DNA from: Bacillus sp. FJAT-49711 | Lineage (GTDB): Bacteria; Bacillota; Bacilli; Bacillales; Bacillaceae_C | Reading direction: 5' to 3' | DNA: 64,000 nucleotides | Assembly: GCF_018343715.1 (NCBI RefSeq) | Contig: NZ_JAGYPL010000003.1 | Span: forward strand, 1 to 64,000 | Part shown: piece after piece, positions 17,042 through 26,994 of the stretch | How positions within the stretch are numbered: position 1 is the stretch's first letter | Layout: every line of letters starts with the position of its first letter | The notes under the pieces: model-generated | Told to the model about the DNA's origin: nothing | Database searches by the model: none | Seen by the model: only the letters and a program-made list of their open reading frames with translations | Translations under genes and position numbers: made by a program

Positions 17042-18499
17042 TTATGGTCTTCTTCCACTTGGTCTTCGCTGAGGTTTGCGATTTCCTTTGTAAGGCTGCT
17101 GTCCAGATTTTCCGCGTCTATTACGGTTGCCGCCACCACTACTATGGCTTCCACCTTTAAATTGGTCGCGTTTTTGTGGCAATGGACGTTCCTCAGTAAT
17201 ATGAACTGGAGTCTTATCAGGCTCTTTCGTCAAAACTTTTAAAGCTGCTGCAATAACCGTTACGGCATCTTCATGCTCCGTAAGCAACTCATTAGCAGTT
17301 GCTTTGTACTCATCTAGGTTGCCTTCTTTAATCGTTTCCTCAAGCTTCTCCATCGTAATGCGCTGCTGCCCTTCAAGAGCTTCATCCCAAGTTGGCGGAC
17401 GCATTGGCTGCATACGTTTCCTTGTTGTTTGTTCTACAATACGAAGATAACCCATTTCACGAGGGCTGACAAACGTAATGGCCATTCCTTCTTTTCCAGC
17501 ACGACCCGTTCTTCCGATTCTGTGTACATAACTTTCAGGATCTTGTGGAATATCGTAGTTGTAAACATGTGTTACTCCCGAAATATCCAATCCTCTTGCA
17601 GCTACATCCGTTGCGACAAGCACATCCACTTTTCCTTCTTTAAATTTCTTTAATACGGATAAGCGTTTTGCTTGGCTAAGATCTCCGTGAATTCCTTCAG
17701 CCGTATACCCTCTTACAGTTAAAGCGTTCGAAAGCTCGTCGACTCTACGCTTCGTTCTGCCGAAAACGATGGCTAGCTCAGGTGATTGTGTATCAATCAA
17801 TCTTGCAAGGACATCAAACTTTTCTTTTTCAGGTACTTTAATAAAAAATTGTTCGATTAAAGGTACTGTCATTTCCTTAGCCTGAACGCGTACAGTTTCA
17901 GGAGACTTCATGAAACGTTCTGCAATCCTGCGAATCGGATCCGGCATTGTCGCTGAAAAAAGAAGCGTTTGTCTATCTTCAGGAACCGTTTCTAAAATAG
18001 ACTCAATATCATCAATGAATCCCATATTAAGCATTTCATCCGCTTCATCCAAAATAAGCGTATGAACATTACCCAATTTCAACGTTCTGCGATTAATATG
18101 GTCCAGAATTCTCCCTGGAGTACCAACGATAATATGTGGACCTTTCTTCAAAGCTCTAATTTGACGTTGAATATCGGATCCTCCATAAACTGCCAAAACC
18201 CGTGCTCGAGCGTCCATGCCAATCTTATATAATTCTTCAGAAACTTGTATGGCAAGCTCCCGTGTAGGTGCGATAATTATTCCTTGTACATGTGGGGATT
18301 TCACATCAAGCTTTTCAATAAGCGGAATTCCAAAAGCAGCTGTTTTCCCCGTACCAGTTTGAGCTTGGCCAATTAAATCCTTACCTTCCATACTTAATGG
18401 AATGGTTTTTGCTTGTATAGGTGTTGCTTCTTCAAAGCCCATTCTATTGACTGCTTTTAAAAGAGCAGGGCTTAAATTTAAATCTGCAAACTTCGTCAA
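17042..18499 (-). CDS. cshA: DEAD-box RNA helicase CshA
   Basis: A 485-residue RNA helicase with all motifs: AQTGTGKT (I), PTRELA (Ia), DEADEML (II), SAT (III), [11 protein letters not shown] (V) and HRIGRTGR (VI), then an Arg/Gly-rich C-terminal tail. CshA acts in mRNA turnover and cold adaptation. The start is a TTG with AAAGGAG upstream. Length and context (murF upstream, ydbS downstream) match B. subtilis YdbR. Confidence 0.97.
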   Translation of the reverse strand: MTKFADLNLSPALLKAVNRMGFEEATPIQAKTIPLSMEGKDLIGQAQTGTGKTAAFGIPLIEKLDVKSPHVQGIIIAPTRELAIQVSEELYKIGMDARARVLAVYGGSDIQRQIRALKKGPHIIVGTPGRILDHINRRTLKLGNVHTLILDEADEMLNMGFIDDIESILETVPEDRQTLLFSATMPDPIRRIAERFMKSPETVRVQAKEMTVPLIEQFFIKVPEKEKFDVLARLIDTQSPELAIVFGRTKRRVDELSNALTVRGYTAEGIHGDLSQAKRLSVLKKFKEGKVDVLVATDVAARGLDISGVTHVYNYDIPQDPESYVHRIGRTGRAGKEGMAITFVSPREMGYLRIVEQTTRKRMQPMRPPTWDEALEGQQRITMEKLEETIKEGNLDEYKATANELLTEHEDAVTVIAAALKVLTKEPDKTPVHITEERPLPQKRDQFKGGSHSSGGGNRNRRGKSGQQPYKGNRKPQRRPSGRRP

Positions 18500-18628
18500 T
18501 GCTACTCAATCTCCTTTGAATACTTCAAATTGAGACTTTTGTCTCTCCCGGATTTTCCCAGGTTATCTGCTTAAAAAGCAATTGTTTCTTAAAAGAACTG
18601 CCGTGAAAAATTGTAAACGATGTTGATT

Positions 18629-18657
18629 ATTCTATCATTAAACGTTTTTGAATACAA
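18629..18657 (-). promoter_or_regulatory. Candidate SigA promoter of cshA
   Basis: TTGTAT (18652-18657), 17-bp spacer, TAGAAT (18629-18634) on the minus strand, leaving a 5' leader of about 120 nt. Confidence 0.55.
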
Positions 18658-18725
18658 TTGTAGTCTTAACGCTTTAAACGATCTTTTTTATTTTCCTCCA
18701 TACAGTCGTTCTTTATCCAGACATA

Positions 18726-20102
18726 TTAAACAAGCACAGATTTAACTGCTTCCTCTAGTTTTACACCCCTTGAAGCTTTAAAAACGATAAGTTCATCGCC
18801 TTCAATTTTCTCTGTCAATGTGTCAATTAGCTTTCCTTTATCCTCAAATTCGTACACTCTGTTCTCTGGAAAGCGCATTTTTGCACCGGCAGCTATATAT
18901 TTCCCTAGTGGACCATACGTAAACACATATTTAATTTTATTTGGATCCAAATCTTCCCCAATTTGCTTATGGAATTCCTCTTCCTTTTCACCAAGTTCTA
19001 GCATATCGCCTAATACAACAATTTTTTCACGATCCTCGGCCAAATTTTCAACCATAGAAATGACAGCTCTCATGGCAGTTGGGCTAGCATTATACGCATC
19101 GTTTAAAATACGCGTTCCTTTTATACCTTCATGCCATTCCATTCTCATATTTGACAATTTTACTGATTTCAAACCTTCTTGAATAGAAGTTAATGGAATC
19201 AAAAATTCTTTCGCAGCGAGAATCGCCGCCAGCGCGTTCATTATATTATGCTTTCCTGCAATGGGAAGAAAGAATGTTTCATCAGAAAGTCCAGGAACGA
19301 TAAAGGAGCTTCCATTCTCTACGATATTGATTTCCTCTGGATATAAATCATTTTCACGTGTTTCACCAAACGTACACGTATGGAACTGTTTAAGACTGCT
19401 AATTTTTTTAATCAATAATGGTTCATTGCCGGGATAAATTAATAAACCGTTTTTCGGAAGTCCATCAATAATCTCCAATTTCGCATTGGCAATCGCTTCA
19501 CGGGAACCCAGATCCTGCAAATGTGCTTCTCCAATATTTGTAATAATGGCTGCGTCTGGCTGTGCAATTTTCGTTAATAATGAAATTTCCCCTTTGCCAC
19601 TCATCCCCATTTCAAGAATGGCAATTTCAGTTGTTTCATCCATACCTAAAATTGTTAAAGGCAGGCCAATATGATTATTAAAATTCCCATCTGTTTTATG
19701 CACTTTGAACGTTTCTGAAAAGACAGCTGCGACAATATCTTTTGTTGTTGTCTTTCCGTTGCTTCCCGTGATCCCTATTACTTTTGCAGCGGTCTGCTTG
19801 CGATAGGAATGTGCTAGATCTTGCAGGGAGCGAAGCGTATCTTCAACGATTAAAACAGGCTTATTTAAAGGCGGATTTGGCACATCCTTTTGCCAAAGGA
19901 CGGCTGCGGCACCTTTGGCAAATGCAGCATCTACATATTTGTGTCCATCATTAGCCTCTCCCTTTAACGGAACAAATAAAGTTCCCTCCATATTCTGCCT
20001 AGTATCAAATGACACTCCTCGTATTTCAATATCTTGAAATGGTGCTATATCATTATCCACTTTTATCATTGTTGCCAACTGCTCTATTGTACGCTTTATC
20101 AT
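18726..20102 (-). CDS. murF: UDP-MurNAc-tripeptide--D-alanyl-D-alanine ligase
   Basis: A 458-residue Mur ligase; ATP loop VIGITGSNGKTTTKDIVAAV, Mur central-domain ILEMGMSGKGEI and the C-terminal LGDMLELG. It adds D-Ala-D-Ala to UDP-MurNAc-tripeptide. The ATG at 20102 (MIKRTIEQL) is preferred, 7 nt after GGGGGG. It is downstream of ddl, which supplies its substrate. Confidence 0.97.
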   Translation of the reverse strand: MIKRTIEQLATMIKVDNDIAPFQDIEIRGVSFDTRQNMEGTLFVPLKGEANDGHKYVDAAFAKGAAAVLWQKDVPNPPLNKPVLIVEDTLRSLQDLAHSYRKQTAAKVIGITGSNGKTTTKDIVAAVFSETFKVHKTDGNFNNHIGLPLTILGMDETTEIAILEMGMSGKGEISLLTKIAQPDAAIITNIGEAHLQDLGSREAIANAKLEIIDGLPKNGLLIYPGNEPLLIKKISSLKQFHTCTFGETRENDLYPEEINIVENGSSFIVPGLSDETFFLPIAGKHNIMNALAAILAAKEFLIPLTSIQEGLKSVKLSNMRMEWHEGIKGTRILNDAYNASPTAMRAVISMVENLAEDREKIVVLGDMLELGEKEEEFHKQIGEDLDPNKIKYVFTYGPLGKYIAAGAKMRFPENRVYEFEDKGKLIDTLTEKIEGDELIVFKASRGVKLEEAVKSVLV

Positions 20103-20130
20103 CATAAATCCCCCCAACATTACAGCTGTC

Positions 20131-20158
20131 CCAAACTCAATTTCACGAATGGGACAGC
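20131..20158. repeat. Hairpin between ddl and murF
   Basis: GCTGTCCC/GGGACAGC separated by about 12-17 nt. No T-run follows, so it is more likely a processing or stability hairpin than a terminator. Confidence 0.5.
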
Positions 20159-20189
20159 CTGTATTGAATTTCTTTATTAAATGCCCGCC

Positions 20190-20247
20190 TTGAGTGCCTA
20201 TCGACTAGCAAACTGCATGCACTTTACCCTACGATAAGTGAATTTCA
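20190..20247. repeat. Dispersed intergenic repeat, partial copy
   Basis: The reverse complement reads CTTATCGTAGGG ... AGTTTGCTAGTCGATAGGCA, the same words as at about 11850-11890 but in opposite orientation. Confidence 0.65.
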
Positions 20248-20258
20248 CCTTTTTCTAA

Positions 20259-21332
20259 TTAAAACGTATGAATAATACTCTGTTTTTCCTTATGGCGCTC
20301 AACAGCAAGTTTAACTAAGCGTTCAATCAATTCTGGGTATTCAACTCCTGTATGCTTCCATAAAAGGGGAAACATACTGAACGGAGTGAAACCAGGCATT
20401 GTATTTACTTCATTTATAATGATGCGCCCTTCTTCCGTTACAAAAAAGTCAGCTCTAGCAAGTCCAGAGCAATCGAGGGCTTTGAAAGCCTTGATGGCCA
20501 TTTTCGTTATTTCATTATAATGGTGTTCGGGAATGTCTGCAGGGATAATTAATGCCGTATCACCATCAGAGTATTTAGACTCATAATCATAAAATCCTTT
20601 ATTTGGAACAATTTCTCCGGCGACTGAGCATTCCGGAAAATCATTTCCGAGAACGCCTACTTCTATTTCTCGGGCCGAGACACCTTCCTCTATAATAATT
20701 TTCCGATCAAATTTAAATGCATTTACAAATGCTTCAGCCAATTCATTACGATTTTCACATTTACTTATCCCTACACTGGAACCAAGATTAGCCGGTTTGA
20801 CAAAACAAGGATAGCCTATTTCCGATTCCACGTGATCATAAGAACTTTCTCGATCCAAATCCCATGAACTGCGAATAAAAGAAACATATTTCACTTGATC
20901 TAGACCCGCTTGTGCAAATATATTTTTCATGATGACTTTATCCATGCCTGCTGAGGAAGCAAGGACGCCATTTCCAACATAAGGAATATTTAATAACTCC
21001 AACATCCCTTGTACTGTTCCATCTTCACCATTCGGACCATGCAAAAGCGGAAATACGACATCATAGCTCCCTTTATGCGCAGGCGAAATTTTTGTACTTA
21101 ATGCATTAGGTCCTACTTCTTCTCCTGCATTATGGAATTCTAATTCCTTCACATTATCAACAGGACCATTTAATTCCGGGCCTTTAATCCAATTACCTTC
21201 ATTTGATATAAAAATAGGATGAATAGCAAATTTATTCGTATCCAAAGCTTTAATAACTGCCTTGGCTGTTTGTAAGGAAACCTCATGTTCTGCCGATTTT
21301 CCACCGTATAATAAACAAATATTCGTTTTCAT
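20259..21332 (-). CDS. ddl: D-alanine--D-alanine ligase
   Basis: A 357-residue ATP-grasp ligase with [14 protein letters not shown] at the N-terminus, [17 protein letters not shown] in the ATP-grasp region and [17 protein letters not shown] near the C-terminus. It makes D-Ala-D-Ala from the product of Alr for MurF. The ATG at 21332 follows GGAGG by 6 nt. Confidence 0.97.
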   Translation of the reverse strand: MKTNICLLYGGKSAEHEVSLQTAKAVIKALDTNKFAIHPIFISNEGNWIKGPELNGPVDNVKELEFHNAGEEVGPNALSTKISPAHKGSYDVVFPLLHGPNGEDGTVQGMLELLNIPYVGNGVLASSAGMDKVIMKNIFAQAGLDQVKYVSFIRSSWDLDRESSYDHVESEIGYPCFVKPANLGSSVGISKCENRNELAEAFVNAFKFDRKIIIEEGVSAREIEVGVLGNDFPECSVAGEIVPNKGFYDYESKYSDGDTALIIPADIPEHHYNEITKMAIKAFKALDCSGLARADFFVTEEGRIIINEVNTMPGFTPFSMFPLLWKHTGVEYPELIERLVKLAVERHKEKQSIIHTF

Positions 21333-21439
21333 AATAATCCTCCATGAAATGCAGATGTTATTTATTTTACCATGAAGAAGGGACATAATCTAAATGAATT
21401 CTTCTGATTTTCTTTTTATAGTATATGGGCGAAAGCTTC

Positions 21440-21575
21440 ATTGGTGCTCTATCAAATAGTCAAGAAAAGCACAAGTATCTGTTCAGCGACGTACAAACTT
21501 TTTAAGCTTCTGACGAGATAAAGGAAACACGGCGAGGTTGGAAAAGCGCAAGGCCCCTGGAGTTAAACAATAAAA
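21440..21575. repeat. Dispersed intergenic repeat, degenerate copy
   Basis: TCTGTTCAGCGACGTACAAA, then GAGATAAAGGAAACACGGCG, resembles TGTTCATCGACGTACC ... GAGATAAGGGAAACACGATG at 11704-11820. It ends with CCCCTGGAGTTAAAC. No gene in 21387-21622. Confidence 0.6.
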
Positions 21576-21622
21576 ACTTCCTTCGGCATAAAGATCAAAT
21601 AAAATTTCATCCTTCCTTTACT

Positions 21623-21659
21623 AAAAAAAAACGTGGAACCACTGTTCAGTGAGCCCACG
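21623..21659 (-). terminator. Terminator of the gene ending at 21676
   Basis: Minus-strand CGTGG-(GC)-TCACTG and CAGTGG-(TT)-CCACG form a two-part stem followed by nine T residues. Confidence 0.8.
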
Positions 21660-21675
21660 CTTTGCCGTTTCCCGT

Positions 21676-22458
21676 TTACGATGATGAGTACGCCGCAAAA
21701 GCTTGCCATTCACCCGTTTTACGATCAAAAACAAGTTTTCCATCAGCTTTTCTTTCACCAAGCATTTCGTATTCCTCGTACATAGCATCCATATCAAAAA
21801 AGTCTCCGATTACCCATACTGGAACCTCTATCGTAAACCTATTGCGGACAGCTTTTTCAATAGAAATAACAATTCCTTCTTTCATAAAATCAGCATAAGG
21901 ATGAAGGATTTCTTTTGGTATTGGAGGAATACTTTTCTTTTTCACTCTAAAAAAGAGAGGCTTTTCCTTTTGATTATTTATTTTACCGACTATTGCTGAG
22001 CCTAGCATTGTAAAAAAAGGATCCCAATCCTTATAGTAGGTCTTATTAAACCAACCATCGTCTCCAGCAAGATAGGCAAAGTTATTTCTTAGTTTTCCAT
22101 AAAAAGGGAGTCTTAAATGTTCTTTACGATGCCCCAAATAAAGGATTTCAGCTATTTCCTGTCCACTTAATAGATTTAAATGTTCCTCATCATTAAAATC
22201 TATCCAGCAAAAATCGCCATAACTATGTACATCTTCTTCAAGTAGATTTTCAATCATTTCCTCATCGATATATTCCAACATTGTATGCATATTATAGTGA
22301 CTATCCTTTACTTTATGACGGATTAATAATGCATTTGGGATTTGATTAGGAATACCGGAAATAAATTCAACAAATTCAATTCCATATGAAAGAACAAAAT
22401 GGTCATTATTATTCATATGTACATAGATCAATTCGCGATCCGATACATGTTTTTTCAA
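21676..22458 (-). CDS. Hypothetical protein
   Basis: 260 residues, soluble, acidic and aromatic-rich (GDFCWIDFNDEEHLNLLSGQ, YYKDWDPFFTMLG), no signal peptide and no family I recognise. The TTG at 22458 is preferred, since GGAGGG lies 6-7 nt upstream; an ATG 27 codons earlier lacks a clear site. It is monocistronic, with its own terminator. Confidence 0.7.
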   Translation of the reverse strand: MKKHVSDRELIYVHMNNNDHFVLSYGIEFVEFISGIPNQIPNALLIRHKVKDSHYNMHTMLEYIDEEMIENLLEEDVHSYGDFCWIDFNDEEHLNLLSGQEIAEILYLGHRKEHLRLPFYGKLRNNFAYLAGDDGWFNKTYYKDWDPFFTMLGSAIVGKINNQKEKPLFFRVKKKSIPPIPKEILHPYADFMKEGIVISIEKAVRNRFTIEVPVWVIGDFFDMDAMYEEYEMLGERKADGKLVFDRKTGEWQAFAAYSSS

Positions 22459-22714
22459 GAAAAGCCCTCCATTGCTAATCAAAAGGTTGTGTATGGCTCC
22501 ATCTTTGAAGTTGATTCTATCATAACAGATTTTCACCATTATTTAAGGAATTCCATAATTGTTTTATAAAATTTCGTCTGAAACGATAATTGTTGCCGCT
22601 TTGTGGGTAAAGTATGTATATCTTACTGGAATTAATATAGAGAAAACCAACCTATTCAATTCCATTAATAAAGGAAATTTGCTAAGGAGGTGAAGTCCTG
22701 CTTCATAGAAAAAA

Positions 22715-24028
22715 TTGAAGCATGGCGCTCCATTGATAGTCATTAATATACTTCTCGTTATTCTTTTAATTGCATTAACTGCCTTTTTCGTTGCATCTGA
22801 ATTCGCCATTGTCAAAGTTCGCGGTTCACGCATTGACCAACTGATCGCACAAGGTAATAATAAAGCCGTCACAGCGAAACGGCTGCTTTCTAACCTAGAT
22901 GGATACTTATCGGCCACTCAACTTGGAATTACAGTTACCGCACTAGGATTAGGGTGGTTAGGAGAACCAACTGTTCAAGTACTGCTTACACCCATATTTG
23001 AAAAGTTCTCGGTTCCGGAATCACTCGTCAGTATTCTATCTTTTATTATTGCCTTTAGTACAATTACCTTTATTCATGTTGTAGTCGGCGAATTAGCTCC
23101 TAAAACATTCGCTATTCACAAAGCAGAAGAAATTACACTTGCAGTAGCAGCTCCTCTCATATTATTTTATAAAATTATGTACCCTTTTATTTGGGCATTG
23201 AATGGTACAGCTCGGTTGATTGTAGGATTATTTGGTATAAAACCCGCTTCTGAAAGTGAACTAGCCCATTCAGAAGAAGAATTAAGGATCATACTGTCAG
23301 AAAGCTTAAAAAGCGGAGAAATAAACCAATCTGAATATCGATATGTAAATAAAATTTTCGAATTTGATAATCGGATTGCCAAGGAAATCATGGTGCCAAG
23401 GATTGAAATCTTAAGTATAGATAAATCCGCTTCGATTGAAGAGATAATTGGCACGATACGGGAGGAAAGGTTTACCCGCTACCCAGTAACAGATGGTGAT
23501 AAAGATACAATCATCGGAATTGTCAATGTAAAAGAGTTCCTCTCCGATTGCATCGGCGGCAACTGTATGGGGAACGAGCCAATCATGCCTTACGTAAAGC
23601 CAGTTATTAGAGTGATTGAAACAATTCCAATCCAAAGCTTACTCGTCAAAATGCAAAAGGAAAGAACACATATGGCAGTTTTATTTGACGAATATGGAGG
23701 AACTGCAGGAATCATTACGGTTGAAGACATCCTCGAAGAAATTGTCGGTGATATTAGGGATGAGTTCGACACAGATGAAATACCAAATGTCCGTAAACTA
23801 TCAGATAATCACTACTTACTCGATGCTAAAATGCTTATTGACGATGTAAATAATCTATTGGGAGTGCATCTATCTGGGGATGATGTCGATACAATTGGTG
23901 GTTGGCTCCTGACTCAAAAGTATGATTTGCAAGAAGGGGATACACTTACTGCCGATCAGTATAATTTCCACGTTCATACGATGGAAGGATCACATATTAG
24001 TGTAGTGGAAGTAAAGAAGAAGGAATAA
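22715..24028 (+). CDS. CNNM/CorC-type membrane protein (hemolysin family)
   Basis: 437 residues: CNNM transmembrane domain (residues about 1-200, FFVASEFAIVKVRGSR, GELAPKTFAIHKAEE), two CBS domains (MVPRIEILSIDKSASIEEII; FDEYGGTAGIITVEDILEEI) and a CorC_HlyC C-terminal domain. The family is linked to Mg2+/cation transport. The nearest start is TTG at 22715, but AAGGAGGTGA lies 21 nt upstream with an in-frame TAG (22706-22708) between; TTG at 22733 (MIVINILL) is also possible. Confidence 0.88.
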   Translation: MKHGAPLIVINILLVILLIALTAFFVASEFAIVKVRGSRIDQLIAQGNNKAVTAKRLLSNLDGYLSATQLGITVTALGLGWLGEPTVQVLLTPIFEKFSVPESLVSILSFIIAFSTITFIHVVVGELAPKTFAIHKAEEITLAVAAPLILFYKIMYPFIWALNGTARLIVGLFGIKPASESELAHSEEELRIILSESLKSGEINQSEYRYVNKIFEFDNRIAKEIMVPRIEILSIDKSASIEEIIGTIREERFTRYPVTDGDKDTIIGIVNVKEFLSDCIGGNCMGNEPIMPYVKPVIRVIETIPIQSLLVKMQKERTHMAVLFDEYGGTAGIITVEDILEEIVGDIRDEFDTDEIPNVRKLSDNHYLLDAKMLIDDVNNLLGVHLSGDDVDTIGGWLLTQKYDLQEGDTLTADQYNFHVHTMEGSHISVVEVKKKE

Positions 24029-24066
24029 AAAAACACTTTAGGATCTTCTCCTTAAGTGTTTTTTCT
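24028..24066 (+). terminator. Terminator of the CNNM gene
   Basis: AACACTTTAGGA pairs with TCCTTAAGTGTT (one mismatch), followed by TTTTTTCTTCTTTTTT. Confidence 0.8.
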
Positions 24067-24133
24067 TCTTTTTTCAACATTTATTTCCCAAGAAATAAAC
24101 ACTATATCCAATCGTACTTTTAAAAGAAATAAA

Positions 24134-24172
24134 ACAAGCCACGCATGCATTCCTGTACATACCTGACTTGTT
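24134..24172 (-). terminator. Terminator of the 49-residue ORF
   Basis: Minus-strand AACAAGTCA and TGGCTTGTT pair (one G-U), followed by TTATTTC. Confidence 0.45.
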
Positions 24173-24177
24173 TGCCT

Positions 24178-24327
24178 TTAAGAGTGAAGTTCCGAATAAT
24201 TTTGGATAGACTTGACATCCTCAAGTATCTTGTTAATCTCAAGCCTTGATTTCGTTTTGGAAATCTTAACTCCGATCTCTGTCAGACTACTTATTACTTT
24301 CTGAAGCTGATCATGATCTCTTTGCAA
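24178..24327 (-). CDS. Small hypothetical protein, 49 residues
   Basis: A TTG-initiated ORF with a near-perfect Shine-Dalgarno (AAAGAGGTGATC, core 9 nt upstream). The product starts MQRDHDQLQK, is predicted helical and charged, and ends YSELHS. A candidate terminator follows. No family recognised; length and size recall small Bacillus regulators, but there is no SQELD motif of Spo0E phosphatases. Confidence 0.55.
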   Translation of the reverse strand: MQRDHDQLQKVISSLTEIGVKISKTKSRLEINKILEDVKSIQNYSELHS

Positions 24328-24507
24328 GAAAGATCACCTCTTTAAGATTTGACATCTTATTCATATTCTACCTTAAATTCCACTCACTGTATATCGTTTT
24401 TGAAGAAGAGTAATCAATTTGTCAACTTTTTTGCTTTACTGTTATTTACTATACCCAGCGATAGAAAGAATAATCCTCTTTTAAAAGAATTTTCCTTTTA
24501 TGAACAT

Positions 24508-24540
24508 AAGCGGAAGACGTTGGAGCTAGACGTAAACTTA
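24508..24540. repeat. Short remnant of the dispersed repeat
   Basis: AAGCGGAAGACGTTGGAGCT followed by AGACGTAAA matches the terminal words of the dispersed repeat. A similar AAAGCGGAAGACGCTTAAAC stands at 32609-32628. An 88-codon plus-strand ORF across this remnant has no ribosome binding site. Confidence 0.45.
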
Positions 24541-24589
24541 TTTCTTAGAAAGCTATCAACAAAGTTTCCAATTTATCATTCATTAACAA

Positions 24590-24624
24590 TAAAAAAAGAA
24601 GCAGTCGTCAGTTAGACGACTGCT
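24590..24624 (-). terminator. Terminator of the SCP2-domain gene
   Basis: Perfect 10-bp stem AGCAGTCGTC/GACGACTGCT with a 5-nt loop; on the minus strand followed by TCTTTTTTTATTG. Confidence 0.9.
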
Positions 24625-24629
24625 ATCCC

Positions 24630-24980
24630 TTAATGGTATCTCTTTAAGATAGACTCTAGCCTCAAAGCCAATCCAAGACTTCCTTTTACTTTTAATCTTC
24701 CCATCATATAGGCAGTTGTACTGTTTAATCTCCCAGACAGTAACTCTTTAAAATCATTAAAATTCATTATGAGCGTACACGGTGATTCATTGGTCGCTCC
24801 TTCCACTACTTCCGCTATTCCATCTTTCAAAATAAGTTGATAAACGCCGTTTTGCTCACCAGCTATTTCGAATTGGTAAACAGCATTAATATCTTGTAAA
24901 GGTTCACGTTGTGCATTCATTACTTTAGAAACTCGCTGCAAAATGTCATTTAAGCTTTGATTTTCAAATGTAATTTGCAT
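24630..24980 (-). CDS. SCP2 sterol-binding domain protein
   Basis: A 116-residue protein consisting of one SCP2-like domain (VYQLILKDGIAEVVEGATNE, LIMNFNDFKELLSGRLNSTT, YMMGRLKVKGSLGLALRLES). Such small proteins are thought to bind lipids or acyl chains; the role in Bacillus is unknown. Monocistronic with its own terminator. Confidence 0.85.
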   Translation of the reverse strand: MQITFENQSLNDILQRVSKVMNAQREPLQDINAVYQFEIAGEQNGVYQLILKDGIAEVVEGATNESPCTLIMNFNDFKELLSGRLNSTTAYMMGRLKVKGSLGLALRLESILKRYH

Positions 24981-25055
24981 ATTTCCCCTCCAAAAATTGT
25001 CATTATTTTCTATTATACCATTTTTAAAAATTCTGACAATATAGAGAGGATTTAA

Positions 25056-25553
25056 TTATTTTTTTCCTGACAAAACAGTAAGCGGACGGAATAAGGCAAT
25101 CCCTTTTCTTTTCTTTTTATTTCTTGAATTCTCGACCATTTTAAATAATTGCTGGTCCCGTTCTCTCTCTTCTATTTTTTCTGCTAAACTTTCAACTTGT
25201 TTTGTCAGTGCCCGATTCATTTCAATCAAAGAGGCTTGTTGCATTTCCAAATCTTTCATTTGCTCAATAAATTCATTTAGATCCTTATTTGTTTCAGTTG
25301 CAGGAATTTGCTTTTTAGGAGTAATTCCAACTGCTTTTTCAGCCGCAAGTTCAACAGATAACTCTTCTTTTGTCATCAGATCCATCATATTAGAAATGAT
25401 TTTTATATCAGCGTGCTTAAAGATTCGACCGTTATTCGTCCCACGTTCAAATCCGTATCCATTGGCCTCCAATAATGCTGCATACTTTCTAATCGTACTA
25501 GCCCCAATGCCAAGTGTTTTCGCTGCTTCGGAAGAAAAAATGTGCTGTTCCAC
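25056..25553 (-). CDS. MerR-like HTH protein with C-terminal coiled coil
   Basis: 165 residues: N-terminal MerR-type winged HTH (FSSEAAKTLGIGASTIRKYA), a linker, a coiled coil at about residues 90-135 and a basic tail (RNKKKRKG). The architecture resembles RacA-like or DUF3967 proteins more than metal-sensing MerR regulators. The target is unknown. Confidence 0.75.
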   Translation of the reverse strand: MEQHIFSSEAAKTLGIGASTIRKYAALLEANGYGFERGTNNGRIFKHADIKIISNMMDLMTKEELSVELAAEKAVGITPKKQIPATETNKDLNEFIEQMKDLEMQQASLIEMNRALTKQVESLAEKIEERERDQQLFKMVENSRNKKKRKGIALFRPLTVLSGKK

Positions 25554-25731
25554 CGTATCCCTCCTGTTTACATGTTATTAATACATTTCAACAGGAAAGG
25601 ATGCATGTCCTTTCACTAATCATGTAGATTGGAAAGAGGTTTTGTCATACTCTTCAAATAAGTTTCGAGCATAATTTCAAATTAAGAAACTTGTAAAGCC
25701 TTCGTTACGAAATACAAGAAGCTGCTATTAC

Positions 25732-26160
25732 TCACATTTGATTCTTTTGTAAAAATGATAAAAACCATACGGCATGATTTTGTTCATCTGCCGCTGCTCT
25801 GCGAAATAGTTCCTTAATAAAGGGATTTTTGGCCTCATCAGAAATCTCTAAATAAAAGTCTACTGTTTTTTGCTCATCTTCAAATGCAAATTGAAGTCCT
25901 GCTAAATAGTGATTCGGACATTCTTCGCTAATATGAGGCTGTGGCTGCTCATTCGTAATTAGCGTGTATATAGCGCAGATTTTATTAAAATGCCGAATTT
26001 CGTCATTTCGGATTTCCTGAATACGCTTTTTTTCCTTATCTGTCGACGCCATATCGATTAATTTTGCATAACAGTGGATTGCACTATACTCCCCATTGAT
26101 TGCCTGGGCTATTTTTTCAGTCAAACCTTTATCTTCTTGGAAATGATTCAATTTAAACAC
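25732..26160 (-). CDS. Ferritin-like di-iron protein (YhjR-like)
   Basis: A 142-residue four-helix protein. Paired iron ligands are visible: NGEYSAIHCY (E), IRNDEIRHFN (ExxH), FEDEQKTVDFY (E) and AADEQNHAVWF (ExxH). This is the rubrerythrin/ferritin-like pattern; B. subtilis YhjR has similar length. It may handle iron or peroxide. No neighbouring partner gene. Confidence 0.8.
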   Translation of the reverse strand: MFKLNHFQEDKGLTEKIAQAINGEYSAIHCYAKLIDMASTDKEKKRIQEIRNDEIRHFNKICAIYTLITNEQPQPHISEECPNHYLAGLQFAFEDEQKTVDFYLEISDEAKNPFIKELFRRAAADEQNHAVWFLSFLQKNQM

Positions 26161-26218
26161 CAGCCTAAGTGATCATTTTAAATTAGACTATGTTTTATTT
26201 ATTTTTGTGTTCCATTAT

Positions 26219-26884
26219 CTACAGCGAATTAAGAACCTCTTTATTATCATTTTTTGAGCTATTCACAAGGGGATTAACTGAATAGGCTTCCATTTCTTCA
26301 GCAGGAAAAGAAATGAGAATTTTTTTCAAATAATATTCATCACTAATTGAACGATCCAGCCATACCTTCTCTGATTCTTTCGTTAAGATTACAGGCATTC
26401 GATCATGAACACCTTTTAATACAGCGTTCGCTTCTGTCGTTATGATAGTACATGAATGAATAATCTCTCCATTATTCTCCCATCGATCCCATAGTCCCGC
26501 AAAACCAAACGATTCTTTTGATTTTAGCTGGAATCGATACGGTATTTTATTTGTCCCTACTTTTTTCCATTCATAAAATCCATCTGCTGGTATGACGCAT
26601 CTTCTTCTTTTTAAAAGATTTCTAAAGCTTGGTTTCTGATCGATCGTTTCAGCTCGTGCATTGATCATTTTATAACCAATTTTCGGATCTTTGGCCCATG
26701 AAGGCACTAATCCCCATTTTAACATCCCCATCTTATTTCCAGCATCTGATCTCACAATTGCAAGTACATTCTGGCTTGGAGCAATATTATATCGTTCCAC
26801 CCATTCTATCTCTTCAAAATCCATCAATTCGAATCTAGCTGCCAAATTTTCTCTTGGAGCGAATAAACTGTATCGTCCACACAT
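26219..26884 (-). CDS. SRAP-domain protein (HMCES/YedK family)
   Basis: A 221-residue SOS response-associated peptidase. The start MCGRYS places the conserved Cys at position 2, where it crosslinks to abasic sites in single-stranded DNA. NARAET, PADGFYEWKK and the HDRMPVIL histidine are all present. GGAG lies 9 nt before this ATG; an ATG five codons earlier would bury the catalytic Cys. Confidence 0.94.
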   Translation of the reverse strand: MCGRYSLFAPRENLAARFELMDFEEIEWVERYNIAPSQNVLAIVRSDAGNKMGMLKWGLVPSWAKDPKIGYKMINARAETIDQKPSFRNLLKRRRCVIPADGFYEWKKVGTNKIPYRFQLKSKESFGFAGLWDRWENNGEIIHSCTIITTEANAVLKGVHDRMPVILTKESEKVWLDRSISDEYYLKKILISFPAEEMEAYSVNPLVNSSKNDNKEVLNSL

Positions 26885-26994
26885 TTCAATACACTCCATT
26901 CATTGATTTTGATCCTCAAGATTTGTTTATAAATAACTATTTGAGGAAATTATACAATATTAGGTCATATTAGTGAAAAGGAGCGATCATTATA

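Noticed and set aside
24349-24615. 88-codon plus-strand ORF
   Set aside because: No ribosome binding site; it crosses a dispersed-repeat remnant and runs into the terminator of the opposite gene.
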